A stretch of DNA of 64,000 nucleotides from Mesorhizobium norvegicum (GTDB lineage Bacteria; Pseudomonadota; Alphaproteobacteria; Rhizobiales; Rhizobiaceae), in contig NZ_SMYZ01000047.1 of the NCBI RefSeq assembly GCF_004919685.1, positions 1-64,000 of the forward strand, read 5' to 3'. Shown one piece after another: positions 51,853 through 61,056 of the stretch. The notes beneath the pieces were generated by a model. The model saw only the letters and a program-made list of their open reading frames with translations. It had not been told where the DNA came from and did not search any database. How positions within the stretch are numbered: position 1 is the stretch's first letter; each line of letters begins with the position of its first letter. Both the position numbers and the translations under genes were made by a program.

Positions 51853-53373
51853 TTGCCCCCAAAAATCGTTGGCGACGCCCGGCCCAACAGTTTCGAATTC
51901 GAAACCGAAGCGCTGATCAAGGCGTCCGGCTTTCGCGAATATGACGCGCGCTGGTGGTTCGGCCATCCCGGCTCCGCGCAACTGCCGGAGCTCAATCTGA
52001 TCGGCGTCCAGGCGCTGGGCATGGGGCTTGGCACGTTGATTCGCCGTCTCGGCGCCGGTCCGGATATCGTCACCGGGCATGATTTCCGCTCCTATTCGCT
52101 GTCGATCAAGCTGGCGCTGGTGTCCGGTCTGATGGCGGCGGGCGCCCGCGTGAGGGACATAGGCCTGGCGTTGTCGCCGATGGCCTATTTCGCTCAGTTC
52201 GCCTTGGATACGCCCTCGGTCGCCATGGTCACCGCTTCGCACAACGAGAATGGCTGGACTGGCGTCAAGATGGGCGCGGCGCGGCCGCTGACTTTTGGTC
52301 CCGAAGAGATGAGCGCGCTGAAGGCGATCGTGCTGGGCGGCGATTTCGACCTTGTCGGCGGCGGCTCCTATGATTTCGTCCGCGATTTTCGCGCGACCTA
52401 TCTCGACGATCTGACCCGCGACAAGCGCATCGCGCGAAAGCTGAAAGTGGTCGCCGCTTGCGGCAACGGCACAGCTGGTGCTTTTGCCCCGCAAGCGCTG
52501 GAACGCATCGGCTGCGAAGTCATCCCGCTCGATGTCGAACTCGATCATACCTTCCCGCGCTACAATCCCAATCCTGAAGACATGCAGATGCTGCATGCCA
52601 TCAGGGACAAGGTGCTGGAGACCGGCGCCGATGTCGGTCTCGGCTTCGACGGCGACGGCGATCGCTGCGGCGTCGTCGACAATGAAGGCAACGAGATCTT
52701 TGCCGACAAGGTCGGGGTAATGCTGGCGCGGGACATTTCCAGCCAGCATCCGGGCTCGACTTTCGTTGTCGACGTCAAGTCGACCGGCCTGTTCAACACC
52801 GACGCAGTGCTGCGCGCCAACGGCGCCGTCACCGACTACTGGAAGACCGGCCACTCCTACATCAAGCGCCGCGTCGCCGAGCTTGGCGCCGCCGCCGGTT
52901 TCGAAAAGTCAGGCCATTTCTTCTTCAACCCGCCGATCGGGCGGGGTTATGACGATGGGCTGGTCACCGCCATCGCCATCTGCAAGATGCTGGATCGCAG
53001 CCCCGGCAGTTCGACGGCCGATCTCTACCGCGCGCTGCCGCTGACCTTCGGCACACCGACCATGTCGCCGCACTGCGCGGACGATGTGAAGTATGGCGTG
53101 GTCGAGCGGGTGGTTGCCGACTTTCAGGCCATGAAGCGGGATGGAATGGTTTTCGCCGGCCAGAAGATCGCAGATCTCATCACCGTCAACGGCGTGCGCG
53201 TCGTCGCCGAGGACGGCACCTGGGGGCTGGTGCGCGCCTCGTCGAACAAGCCGGAGCTCGTGGTGGTCGTCGAAAGCCCGATATCGTCGCAGCGTCGCCG
53301 ACAGATGTTCGACGCCGTCGACGCCGTGCTGCGCCGCAGCCCCGAAGTCGGGGCCTACAATCAGACGTTCTAG
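51853..53373 (+). CDS. Phosphomannomutase/phosphoglucomutase (AlgC/ManB type)
   Basis: 506 residues, alpha-phosphohexomutase family. Phosphoserine loop T-A-S-H-N-E-N-G-W-T-G and metal loop D-G-D-G-D-R-C-G are present. It would make mannose-1-phosphate, the substrate of the guanylyltransferase encoded at 55324. The frame starts with TTG at 51853 (GGAG 11 bases upstream) and has no good ATG, so the rare start is likely. It is unrelated in subfamily to the pgm of the glycogen operon. Confidence 0.85.
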   Translation: MPPKIVGDARPNSFEFETEALIKASGFREYDARWWFGHPGSAQLPELNLIGVQALGMGLGTLIRRLGAGPDIVTGHDFRSYSLSIKLALVSGLMAAGARVRDIGLALSPMAYFAQFALDTPSVAMVTASHNENGWTGVKMGAARPLTFGPEEMSALKAIVLGGDFDLVGGGSYDFVRDFRATYLDDLTRDKRIARKLKVVAACGNGTAGAFAPQALERIGCEVIPLDVELDHTFPRYNPNPEDMQMLHAIRDKVLETGADVGLGFDGDGDRCGVVDNEGNEIFADKVGVMLARDISSQHPGSTFVVDVKSTGLFNTDAVLRANGAVTDYWKTGHSYIKRRVAELGAAAGFEKSGHFFFNPPIGRGYDDGLVTAIAICKMLDRSPGSSTADLYRALPLTFGTPTMSPHCADDVKYGVVERVVADFQAMKRDGMVFAGQKIADLITVNGVRVVAEDGTWGLVRASSNKPELVVVVESPISSQRRRQMFDAVDAVLRRSPEVGAYNQTF

Positions 53374-53375
53374 GA

Positions 53376-54269
53376 TCAATGATCGGTCGTGGAAGCTGCC
53401 CGCTCCAGGGCGCTCCAGTCGAACGTCCGCGCCCAGTCGGCAAAACCGTGCCAGCGGACTTCCGGGAATTCCTTGCGCAACGCGGCGATATCAACGTCGT
53501 AACCGACGCGGTCGAACCACTCGAACATCAGTGCCGCATCCTCGCTCTGCTGGCGGGCCGCCGCGATCGGGATTTCCTGATAGCGGATCGGACGGCCGAT
53601 GGCCTCGGACAGGATTTTCGCCTGCTCTTCGCCGGACAGTTCGTCCCCGGCGAAATCGAAGCGCTTGCCGAACACCTGTGCTCGCCGCTCGACCAGGGCG
53701 GCAACGAAGGCGCCGATGTCCGTCAGGCTGACAAGCTGGAGAACGCGTTTGGCAGGCAGGGCGAAGGCATGTGTGCCCTGGCTGAGCGCGCCGATCGACC
53801 ATGGCGCGACGGCATTTTCCATGAACGCGGCCGGCGCGCTGATCGTGTAGGGGATGCCGAGCCCGACGATATGTTTCTCGACGAGATATTTGCTTTCGAA
53901 ATGCGGGATGCCGGTTTTCTTGTCGGCATCGGCGACGGACGAATAGATCAGATGTCCAATGCCGGCAGCCTTCGCGGCATCGGCGGCAAGGATCCCCTGG
54001 CGGGTTTCTTCCTGGAGGCCGGCTTCATAGCTGTTGCCCATCAGAAACATCGTGTCGACGCCTTTTGCTGCCCTCACAACGGTGGCTGCGTCGGCGAGAT
54101 CGCCGGCCACGATATCGGCGCCGGCCGACGCCAGTTGCCGCGCGGCCTCACTGTCCGGTTTGCGCGTCAGCGCCTTGACGTGATGGCCCCTCGACAACAG
54201 GGCACGGGCAACCGCCCCGCCTTGTTGGCCGGTGGCGCCGGTTACCAGGATGTTTCGCTTGCTGGTCAT
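53376..54269 (-). CDS. NmrA-like NAD(P)-binding oxidoreductase
   Basis: 297 residues from ATG 54269, with AAGGAG nine bases upstream. N-terminal Rossmann motif V-T-G-A-T-G-Q-Q-G-G-A-V and no Tyr-x-x-x-Lys triad: the atypical SDR NmrA/QOR2 group, which act as NADP-dependent quinone reductases or redox sensors. It is divergent from the LysR regulator, which is likely to control it. Its stop is two bases from that of the phosphomannomutase (convergent). Confidence 0.8.
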   Translation of the reverse strand: MTSKRNILVTGATGQQGGAVARALLSRGHHVKALTRKPDSEAARQLASAGADIVAGDLADAATVVRAAKGVDTMFLMGNSYEAGLQEETRQGILAADAAKAAGIGHLIYSSVADADKKTGIPHFESKYLVEKHIVGLGIPYTISAPAAFMENAVAPWSIGALSQGTHAFALPAKRVLQLVSLTDIGAFVAALVERRAQVFGKRFDFAGDELSGEEQAKILSEAIGRPIRYQEIPIAAARQQSEDAALMFEWFDRVGYDVDIAALRKEFPEVRWHGFADWARTFDWSALERAASTTDH

Positions 54270-54370
54270 GATCTCTGCTCCTTCTTGTTTCTCCTGGAGC
54301 AAAACTAGGGTCTGTCTCATTGATGCATAATTGGCTATAATTGAAAAACTTAGTCCCAATTTTGGATACA
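54270..54370. promoter_or_regulatory. Divergent LysR control region
   Basis: 101 bases, far more AT-rich than the surroundings, between the oxidoreductase and the LysR gene. AATTG and CAATT half-sites recur (54332-54360), in the size range of a LysR T-N11-A box. The exact operator cannot be fixed by eye. Confidence 0.45.
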
Positions 54371-55270
54371 ATGATCGACCTCAACGATATCGTCGTGTTT
54401 GCTCGCGTCGTCGAAGCCGGCAGCTTCACTGCCGCCGCGCGCCTGCTCGCCATGCCCAAGACGACGGTCAGCCGCCGCGTTGCCGCGCTCGAGCGCGAGG
54501 TTGGCGTCCGCCTGCTGCAGCGCACCACACGCAGCCTCAAGCTGACGGATGCCGGGCGTCTCTACTATGAGCAGAGCAGCCAGGGGCTGCGGACGATCGA
54601 GGAGGCAAATCTGCGCCTCGCGGAAGCGAGGGCGGAGCCGTCGGGCACGATTCGCATTTCGGCCCCGGTCGGCTTTGGTGGTCATTTCCTGATCCGCGCC
54701 GTGGTCGACTTTCTCGCAATATATCCGAAAACCAACGTCGAGCTGCGCCTCACCGATGACAGGCTCAACCTGGTCGAGGACGGTATAGACCTCGCTTTCC
54801 GCACCGGCATCCTTCAGGATTCGACGCTGATCGCCCGCAAGCTCGGCTCCACGCACAGGCTGCTCTGCGCCAGCCCGGACTATCTCGCGCGGCACGGCAT
54901 GCCCGAGAGCCCGGCGGAGCTTGCGCACCATCAATGCGTCATCGCCGGCCCTTCGGCCTCAGGCGCACATTGGGTGCTGGAGGGGCCAAGCGGCCAGGAA
55001 ACGGTCATCGTGGCCGGGCGCTTCGCCGCCAATGAAATGCAGGCGGTCGTCGCGGCCGCGCTCGCCGGCTTCGGCATCGCCCAATTGCCTCAGGCGATCG
55101 CCGAAGGGTTGATCAATGACGGACGACTGCAGCGCGTTCTCAGGACCTACACGACACCGGCCGGCGGCCTGCACGTTCTCTATCCGAGCAGCCGGCATCT
55201 TTCTCCTTTGGTCAAGGCGTTCATCGAGCTTGCATCCGAGCGCATTCCCAATGGGATAAACACCGCTTAA
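54371..55270 (+). CDS. LysR-family transcriptional regulator
   Basis: 299 residues from ATG 54371. The N-terminal helix-turn-helix runs F-A-R-V-V-E-A-G-S-F-T-A-A-A-R-L-L then K-T-T-V-S-R-R-V-A-A-L-E, with R-T-T-R-S-L-K-L-T-D-A-G at its end, followed by a substrate-binding domain. It is of the CrgA/AaeR-like group that usually controls a divergent oxidoreductase, here the NmrA-like gene. Confidence 0.88.
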   Translation: MIDLNDIVVFARVVEAGSFTAAARLLAMPKTTVSRRVAALEREVGVRLLQRTTRSLKLTDAGRLYYEQSSQGLRTIEEANLRLAEARAEPSGTIRISAPVGFGGHFLIRAVVDFLAIYPKTNVELRLTDDRLNLVEDGIDLAFRTGILQDSTLIARKLGSTHRLLCASPDYLARHGMPESPAELAHHQCVIAGPSASGAHWVLEGPSGQETVIVAGRFAANEMQAVVAAALAGFGIAQLPQAIAEGLINDGRLQRVLRTYTTPAGGLHVLYPSSRHLSPLVKAFIELASERIPNGINTA

Positions 55271-55323
55271 AGGCTAGGTGTGATAGCAACCGGCACCAAT
55301 TGCCTTCTGAGCGTGAGACCTGA

Positions 55324-57564
55324 ATGACCGAGCGGATTGTCAGTTTTGTCATGAGCGGCGGCGTCGGCTCGCGGTTGTGGCCGCTGTCGCGCGAGGACAA
55401 TCCCAAGCAGTTCCACGATCTGTCGGGCGACGGCTCGATGCTGGCCAAGACCTTGCGCCGGCTGACGGCGCGGCCGCAAGGCGAAACGCCGATCTTCCTG
55501 ATCGCCGCGGAGCGCCATGCCGATCGTGTCCACGCCGATCTTGCCGGCCTCGACCTCGCCGGCGGCGGTCCTCTGTTCGAGCCGACCGGGCGCAACACCG
55601 CCGCCGCCGTCGCACTGGCGACGCTGCGCACGCTGTCCGAGTTCGGCGACAGCCTGGTGCTGGTGGTGCCGTCGGACCATGAGATATCGACCCCGCGCCA
55701 ATTCTGGCAGAGCGTCGAAGCCGGCACCGAGGCAGCACGCGAGGGCAGGCTGGTGGTGTTCGGCATCAAGCCGACACAGCCCGAGACCGGCTACGGCTAT
55801 ATCGAGGTCGCAGCCGAAAGCGGCAGCACCTTCGACGTGTCGCGCTTCGTCGAGAAGCCGGACCTTGCGACTGCGCAAAGTTATCTCAAGGCCGGAACTT
55901 TCTATTGGAACACCGGCATCTTCCTGTTTCGCGCGGGCGCCATGCGGGACACCTTCATGGCGTTCCAGCCGGACATCTGGCAGGCCACCGAAGCAGCCTA
56001 CAAGGCAGCGACATCGGATCTGTCCGGCCTCTACATGCCGCTCGAGCTCTACGCCGCCATCCCGTCGAACTCGATCGACTACGCCATCATGGAGCGGGCA
56101 AAAGACATTGCCATGGTGCCGGCCGGCTTTCGCTGGAACGATCTCGGCTCGTGGCAGTCGCTGCTCGATGTCGGCCCCGCCGACGACCAGGGCAATGTCA
56201 TCATCGGCGATGTCGTCGCCATCGATTGCGAGAACTCCTACATCCGCAGTGACGGCCGCCTGCTGTCGGCGATCGGCATGAAGGACGTCGCCATCGTCTC
56301 GACATCGGACGCCACCTTCGTCGCTCCGGTCAGCCACAGCCAGCACGTCAAGAAGATCGTCGAGCAGCTCGAAAAATCGGGCCGGCTGGAAACCAGGTTC
56401 ACGCCGGCGCAAGACCGCGTCATCGAAAGCGGCGCCTGGCGCCGGCGCGTGCACCACTGGCTGTTTCAGGAGACCTTGCCGCTGTGGTCGACATCAGGCG
56501 TCGACGAACGCCATGGCGGTTTTCATGAAGCGCTCGGCCTGGACGCCTCGCCGCTGATGAAGCCCAAGCGCATGCGCACCATGGCAAGGCAGGTCTATGC
56601 TTTCGCCGTCGCACGGGCGCGCGGCTGGGACGGTCCGGCCGACCGGTTGATCAGCCACGGCATCGCGTTCATGGCTGGCAAGGGCCGTACCGACAAAGGC
56701 GGCTGGGTTCGCACGCTGAATGTCGACGGTTCGGTCGCCGACGCCACCGAGGATGCCTACGATCATTCCTGCGTGCTCCTGGCACTGGCGCATGCGCATA
56801 TGTCGGGCAATGCCGACGCGTTGCGGCTCGGCGAGGAAACCTTCGCCTTTCTCGATGCACATCTCGAAGACAGCCGCATGACCGGCTTCCTCGAAACATC
56901 GGACGGCGACGGAGAGCGTCGCTCCAACCCGCATATGCACCTGCTCGAGGCCTTCCTGGCCTGGTATCAGGCCACTGGCGAACGCGCCCATCTGCGCCGC
57001 GCGGCGCGCATCATCGACCTCTTCCGCAGTCATTTCTTCGATCCGGAAAGCTGGACGCTTGGCGAGTATTTCGATGCCGAATGGAAACCCTCCGCCGGCG
57101 AGAAAGGCTCATGGACCGAGCCCGGCCACCATTTCGAATGGGCCTCTTTGCTGGTCGATTTCGCCGGGCGCAGCGGCCAGGCCGAGTTGAGCGGCTTTGC
57201 CAGGAAACTCTACGCCTCGGCCGTCGCCAATGGCCTCAATCGCGCCACTGGCCTTGCCTATGGCGCTGTCTCGCGGCAGGGCCTGCCGCTCGACCTGATA
57301 TCACGCAGCTGGCCGCAGGCCGAAGCGGTGAAGGCGGCGATCGCGCTGGACGGTTCGGGTGGCCCCGATCTCAAGCCTGAGATCGAAGCGCGCGTCGGCC
57401 GGCTGTTCCGCTGGCACATCGACCCGGCGCCGCTCGGCCTGTGGATCGACCGCATCGACGAGCGCGGCCGCTCGCTGGCAACGGATGTTCCGGCCAGCAT
57501 CTTTTATCACCTGGTCTGTGCGCTGACCCAGTATCTGGACAGCACGGCGGAGAAGGGAAGCTGA
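55324..57564 (+). CDS. Mannose-1-phosphate guanylyltransferase fused to AGE-family isomerase
   Basis: 746 residues in two parts. Residues 1-360 are a GDP-mannose pyrophosphorylase with M-S-G-G-V-G-S-R-L-W-P-L-S-R, G-R-N-T-A and R-F-V-E-K-P-D. Residues about 370-746 are an N-acylglucosamine 2-epimerase/AGE-type alpha6-barrel (G-G-F-H-E, Y-D-H-S, E-P-G-H-H-F-E-W). The usual ManC fusion partner is a cupin-type phosphomannose isomerase; here the AGE barrel probably does the same fructose-6-P to mannose-6-P job. With the phosphomannomutase at 51853 all GDP-mannose steps from fructose-6-P would be covered. Confidence 0.85.
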   Translation: MTERIVSFVMSGGVGSRLWPLSREDNPKQFHDLSGDGSMLAKTLRRLTARPQGETPIFLIAAERHADRVHADLAGLDLAGGGPLFEPTGRNTAAAVALATLRTLSEFGDSLVLVVPSDHEISTPRQFWQSVEAGTEAAREGRLVVFGIKPTQPETGYGYIEVAAESGSTFDVSRFVEKPDLATAQSYLKAGTFYWNTGIFLFRAGAMRDTFMAFQPDIWQATEAAYKAATSDLSGLYMPLELYAAIPSNSIDYAIMERAKDIAMVPAGFRWNDLGSWQSLLDVGPADDQGNVIIGDVVAIDCENSYIRSDGRLLSAIGMKDVAIVSTSDATFVAPVSHSQHVKKIVEQLEKSGRLETRFTPAQDRVIESGAWRRRVHHWLFQETLPLWSTSGVDERHGGFHEALGLDASPLMKPKRMRTMARQVYAFAVARARGWDGPADRLISHGIAFMAGKGRTDKGGWVRTLNVDGSVADATEDAYDHSCVLLALAHAHMSGNADALRLGEETFAFLDAHLEDSRMTGFLETSDGDGERRSNPHMHLLEAFLAWYQATGERAHLRRAARIIDLFRSHFFDPESWTLGEYFDAEWKPSAGEKGSWTEPGHHFEWASLLVDFAGRSGQAELSGFARKLYASAVANGLNRATGLAYGAVSRQGLPLDLISRSWPQAEAVKAAIALDGSGGPDLKPEIEARVGRLFRWHIDPAPLGLWIDRIDERGRSLATDVPASIFYHLVCALTQYLDSTAEKGS

Positions 57565-57580
57565 GCGGCTGAAGCTGCCA

Positions 57581-57763
57581 ATCTCCCCCCCTTGCGGACC
57601 CCTTGCGGGGGAGATGCCTGGCAAGGCAGAGGGGGGGCTGTCCCGCCGACCCTCAGCTATTGACGATCACCACGTGTATTCGGATGAATGGATTAGACCA
57701 AAGGTTGGCGATCCTTCACACCCCCCTCTGGCCTGCCGGCCATCTCCCCCGCAAGGGGGAGAT
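57581..57763. repeat. Rhizobiales intergenic repeat with ATCTCCCCC arms
   Basis: A ~185-base element with hairpins at both ends: ATCTCCCCC/GGGGGAGAT at 57581-57614 and ATCTCCCCC-GCAA-GGGGGAGAT at 57742-57763. Internal GCCTGGCAAGGC and CTCTGGCCTGCC segments pair across the element. It lies between two convergent genes and probably terminates both. Confidence 0.75.
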
Positions 57764-57788
57764 CGGATGTCTCTACGGCTTTCGCCAA

Positions 57789-59252
57789 TCAATACGGGCT
57801 CGCCACATCCCCGGTCTCGACATAAACCGACTTCAGCTGCGAATACAGCGCCAGCGCCGCCAGAGAATTCTCGCGGCCGATGCCTGACTGCTTGAAGCCC
57901 CCGAACGGGATCTCCACCGGCGTCAGATTGTAGGCGTTGATCCAGCACGTGCCGGCCTGCAGCTCGGCGATGACGCGATGGGCGCGCGGCAGGTCGCGTG
58001 TGAAGACGCCGGCGGCGAGACCGAATTCGGTGTCGTTGGCGCGCTCGATCACCTCGTCCTCGCCGTCGAATTTCAACACGCTCATCACGGGCCCGAAAAT
58101 TTCTTCACGGGCGATGCGCATGCCATCGGTGACGCCGGTGAACACCGTCGGCTCGACGAAGAAGCCGCCCTGAAAACCCTGCAGTGAAGGCACGTTGCCG
58201 CCGCAGGCGAGAACGGCGCCATCCTGCTTGCCGATTTCGATATAGCCGACCACCTTCTCATGCTGCGCCTTGGAAACCAGCGGGCCCATCTGGGTTTCGG
58301 GATCGAGCGGATCGCCGATGCGGATTTTCTTGGTCCGCTCTATCAGGCGGTCGACGAAACGGTCGTGGATGCCGCTTTGCACGAAGACGCGCGTGCCGTT
58401 GGAGCAGATCTGGCCGGTCGAATAGAAATTGCCGAGCATGGCGCCGCCGATGGCGTTCTCGATGTCGGCATCGTTGAACACGATCAGCGGCGACTTACCG
58501 CCGAGCTCCATCGTTGCGTGCTTCATCTTTGAGCCGGCCAGCGACAGCACCTTGCGGCCGGTCGGCACCGAGCCCGTCACCGAGACCTTGGCGACGACAT
58601 CGTGGCCGACGAGACCGGCGCCGACATCGCCATAGCCCTGCACCACGTTGAACAGCCCGTCGGGCAGGCCGGCCTCGCTGTAGATCTCGGCCAGTGCCAG
58701 CGCCGAAAGCGGCGTGTTTTCCGACGGCTTGAACACCATGGCGTTGCCCATGGCGAGCGCCGGTGCTGATTTCCAGCCGGCGATCTGGATCGGATAGTTC
58801 CAGGCGCCGATGCCGACACAGACGCCGAGCGCTTCGCGTCTTGTATAGGCGAAGGGCCCGCCGAGATCGACCGACTCGCCATTGTAGGCGGCAACCGCAC
58901 CGCCGAAATATTCAAGGCAGTCCGCCGCCGAAGGGGCGTCCGCCACCAGCGTTTCCTGGATCGCCTTGCCGGTATCCAGCGTTTCGATGCGGGCGAGGTC
59001 GGCATTGCGGGCGCGCAAGATGTCGGCGGCGCGGCGCAAGATGCGCCCGCGCTCGACCGGCTTCAGCCGCGCCCAGGCGGGCTGCGCTGCCCGCGCGGCC
59101 TCGACGGCGAGTTCCAGTACATTCGGCGTCGCCGAGCGCAGCATGGCGATGGTCTCACCGGTTGCCGGATAGATGACCGGCAGCGGCGCGCCACCTTCGT
59201 CCTCGATGTAGCGTCCGTTGACATAGTGCGATGCCGTGGGCTGGGCGCGCAT
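57789..59252 (-). CDS. betB: Betaine aldehyde dehydrogenase
   Basis: 487 residues, ALDH family. Catalytic Glu in M-E-L-G-G-K-S, catalytic Cys in G-Q-I-C-S-N-G-T-R, NAD site region F-N-V-V-Q-G. It oxidises betaine aldehyde to glycine betaine, the osmoprotectant. Last gene of the bet operon, separated from betA by 151 bases that contain two repeat elements. Confidence 0.93.
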   Translation of the reverse strand: MRAQPTASHYVNGRYIEDEGGAPLPVIYPATGETIAMLRSATPNVLELAVEAARAAQPAWARLKPVERGRILRRAADILRARNADLARIETLDTGKAIQETLVADAPSAADCLEYFGGAVAAYNGESVDLGGPFAYTRREALGVCVGIGAWNYPIQIAGWKSAPALAMGNAMVFKPSENTPLSALALAEIYSEAGLPDGLFNVVQGYGDVGAGLVGHDVVAKVSVTGSVPTGRKVLSLAGSKMKHATMELGGKSPLIVFNDADIENAIGGAMLGNFYSTGQICSNGTRVFVQSGIHDRFVDRLIERTKKIRIGDPLDPETQMGPLVSKAQHEKVVGYIEIGKQDGAVLACGGNVPSLQGFQGGFFVEPTVFTGVTDGMRIAREEIFGPVMSVLKFDGEDEVIERANDTEFGLAAGVFTRDLPRAHRVIAELQAGTCWINAYNLTPVEIPFGGFKQSGIGRENSLAALALYSQLKSVYVETGDVASPY

Positions 59253-59285
59253 GGGAGGTCTCCAAATCGTCTTCGCTGTAGCGCC

Positions 59286-59377
59286 GCGCGTCCTCTTGGA
59301 CGCGCAAAGGACGCTGCAGCATCTTAATTTTGCGCATGATCTTTCCGAAAATCGAATCCGATTTCGGGATCATGCGC
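59286..59377. repeat. Two palindromic elements between betA and betB
   Basis: A hairpin GCGCGTCC/GGACGCGC (59286-59305) and an imperfect palindrome GCGCATGATC/GATCATGCGC (59332-59377) whose interior lacks the AAAAGTG core but matches the GATC-bearing ends of the pair at 13241. They could weaken betB expression relative to betA. Confidence 0.7.
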
Positions 59378-59403
59378 CAGCGGAACGTTCGCCGGATCAT
59401 GCT

Positions 59404-61056
59404 CTATCTGTCTGATACCTGCCAGCGCGGATTGATCCATGGTTCCTGGTTGGACGGCGCCAGCGGCGTGCGGCCAAGGATGTGGTCGGATGCCTTCTCG
59501 CCGGTCATGATCGATGGCGCGTTGAGGTTGCCATTGGTGACGCGCGGGAAGATCGAGGAATCGGCGACCCGCAGGCCTTCGACGCCGATGACCCGGCACT
59601 CCGGATCGACGACGCTCATCATGTCGTCGGCGCGGCCCATCTTGCAGGTGCCGCAGGGATGGTAAGCGCTTTCGGCGTGGTCCCTGATGAAGACGTCGAG
59701 ATCGTCGTCCGACTGCACATGGCTGCCCGGCGAGATTTCCTTGCCCCGATAGGGGTCGAACGCCGACTGGCCGAAGATTTCGCGCGTCAGCCGGATGCAG
59801 TGGCGGAACTCGGTCCAATCGTCTGGATGCGACATGTAGTTGAAGCGGATCACCGGCTGCGATTTCGGGTCCGGCGAGCGCAGCGTCACCGAGCCGCGCG
59901 ACTTCGATCGCATCGGCCCGACATGCGCCTGGAAGCCGTGCGACTTGGCCGCCGCCTTGCCGTCATAGCGGACAGCCGCGGGGATGAAATGGTACTGGAT
60001 ATCGGGGTAGTCGACGCCGGCACGTGAGCGCACAAAGGCCGCCGCTTCGAAATGGTTGGTGGCGCCGAGGCCGGTCTTGAAGAACAGCCACTGCGCGCCG
60101 ATGAGCGCTTTCGAGAACGGGTTCAGCACCGAATTAAGCGTGATCGGCAGCAATGATTCCTGCTGGATGTAGAGTTCCATATGGTCCTGCAGGTTGCGGC
60201 CGACGCCGGGCCGGTCGGCCACCACGGCAATGCCGTTTTCGCGCAAATGCTCGGCTGGGCCGATGCCGGACAGCATCAGGATCTTGGGCGAGTTGATCGA
60301 CGATGCGGCGACGATCACCTCACGTCGCGCCTTAACGACCTGAATCTGTTTGTGAGCTTCGATCTCGACGCCGATGGCGCGTTGATTCTCGATAATCACC
60401 CGCCGCGCAAAGCCCTTGACCAGACTCACGTTTTTGCGCTTCAGCGCCGGCTTCAGATAGGCTGATGCCGCCGACCAACGGCGGCCGCCGCTGATGGTCT
60501 GCTCCATCGGCCCAAACCCTTCCTGCTTGGAACCGTTGTAGTCGTCGGTCAGTTCGAACCCGGCCTGGCGGCCGGCCTCGACGAAGGCGCCGTAGAGCGG
60601 ATTGCGGCGCGAGCCGCGCTGTACATGCAAAGGTCCACTTTTGCCCCGCCAGCCATCCTCGCCGCCGTCCGAGTCTTCCATGCGCTTGAAATAGGGGAGC
60701 ACGTCAGTGAAGCCCCAACCGGCCGCACCGTCTTCGGCCCAATGGTCGAAGTCGCGGGCGTGGCCGCGCACATAGACCATGCCATTAATCGAGGACGAGC
60801 CGCCGATGACCTTGCCGCGCGGCGTCGCCAGTACGCGGCCGCCGAGATGCGGTTCCGGCTCGCTGGCAAAGCCCCAGTCATAGAGGCTCATGTTGAGCGG
60901 GATCGACAACGCCGACGGCATCTGGATCAGCGGCCCGATATCGGTGCCGCCGAATTCGATGACGATGACCGAATGCTTGCCGTCTTCCGACAGGCGATAG
61001 GCCATGGCCGAGCCGGCCGAGCCGGAGCCGATGATGACGAAATCTGCTTCAAGCAT
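59404..61056 (-). CDS. betA: Choline dehydrogenase
   Basis: 550 residues, GMC oxidoreductase. FAD-binding start D-F-V-I-I-G-S-G-S-A-G-S, N-terminal GMC motif G-S-S-S-I-N-G-M-V-Y, and C-terminal catalytic H-P-C-G-T-C-K-M-G. It oxidises choline to betaine aldehyde at the membrane. The start overlaps the PLP-enzyme gene by eight bases. Confidence 0.93.
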   Translation of the reverse strand: MLEADFVIIGSGSAGSAMAYRLSEDGKHSVIVIEFGGTDIGPLIQMPSALSIPLNMSLYDWGFASEPEPHLGGRVLATPRGKVIGGSSSINGMVYVRGHARDFDHWAEDGAAGWGFTDVLPYFKRMEDSDGGEDGWRGKSGPLHVQRGSRRNPLYGAFVEAGRQAGFELTDDYNGSKQEGFGPMEQTISGGRRWSAASAYLKPALKRKNVSLVKGFARRVIIENQRAIGVEIEAHKQIQVVKARREVIVAASSINSPKILMLSGIGPAEHLRENGIAVVADRPGVGRNLQDHMELYIQQESLLPITLNSVLNPFSKALIGAQWLFFKTGLGATNHFEAAAFVRSRAGVDYPDIQYHFIPAAVRYDGKAAAKSHGFQAHVGPMRSKSRGSVTLRSPDPKSQPVIRFNYMSHPDDWTEFRHCIRLTREIFGQSAFDPYRGKEISPGSHVQSDDDLDVFIRDHAESAYHPCGTCKMGRADDMMSVVDPECRVIGVEGLRVADSSIFPRVTNGNLNAPSIMTGEKASDHILGRTPLAPSNQEPWINPRWQVSDR

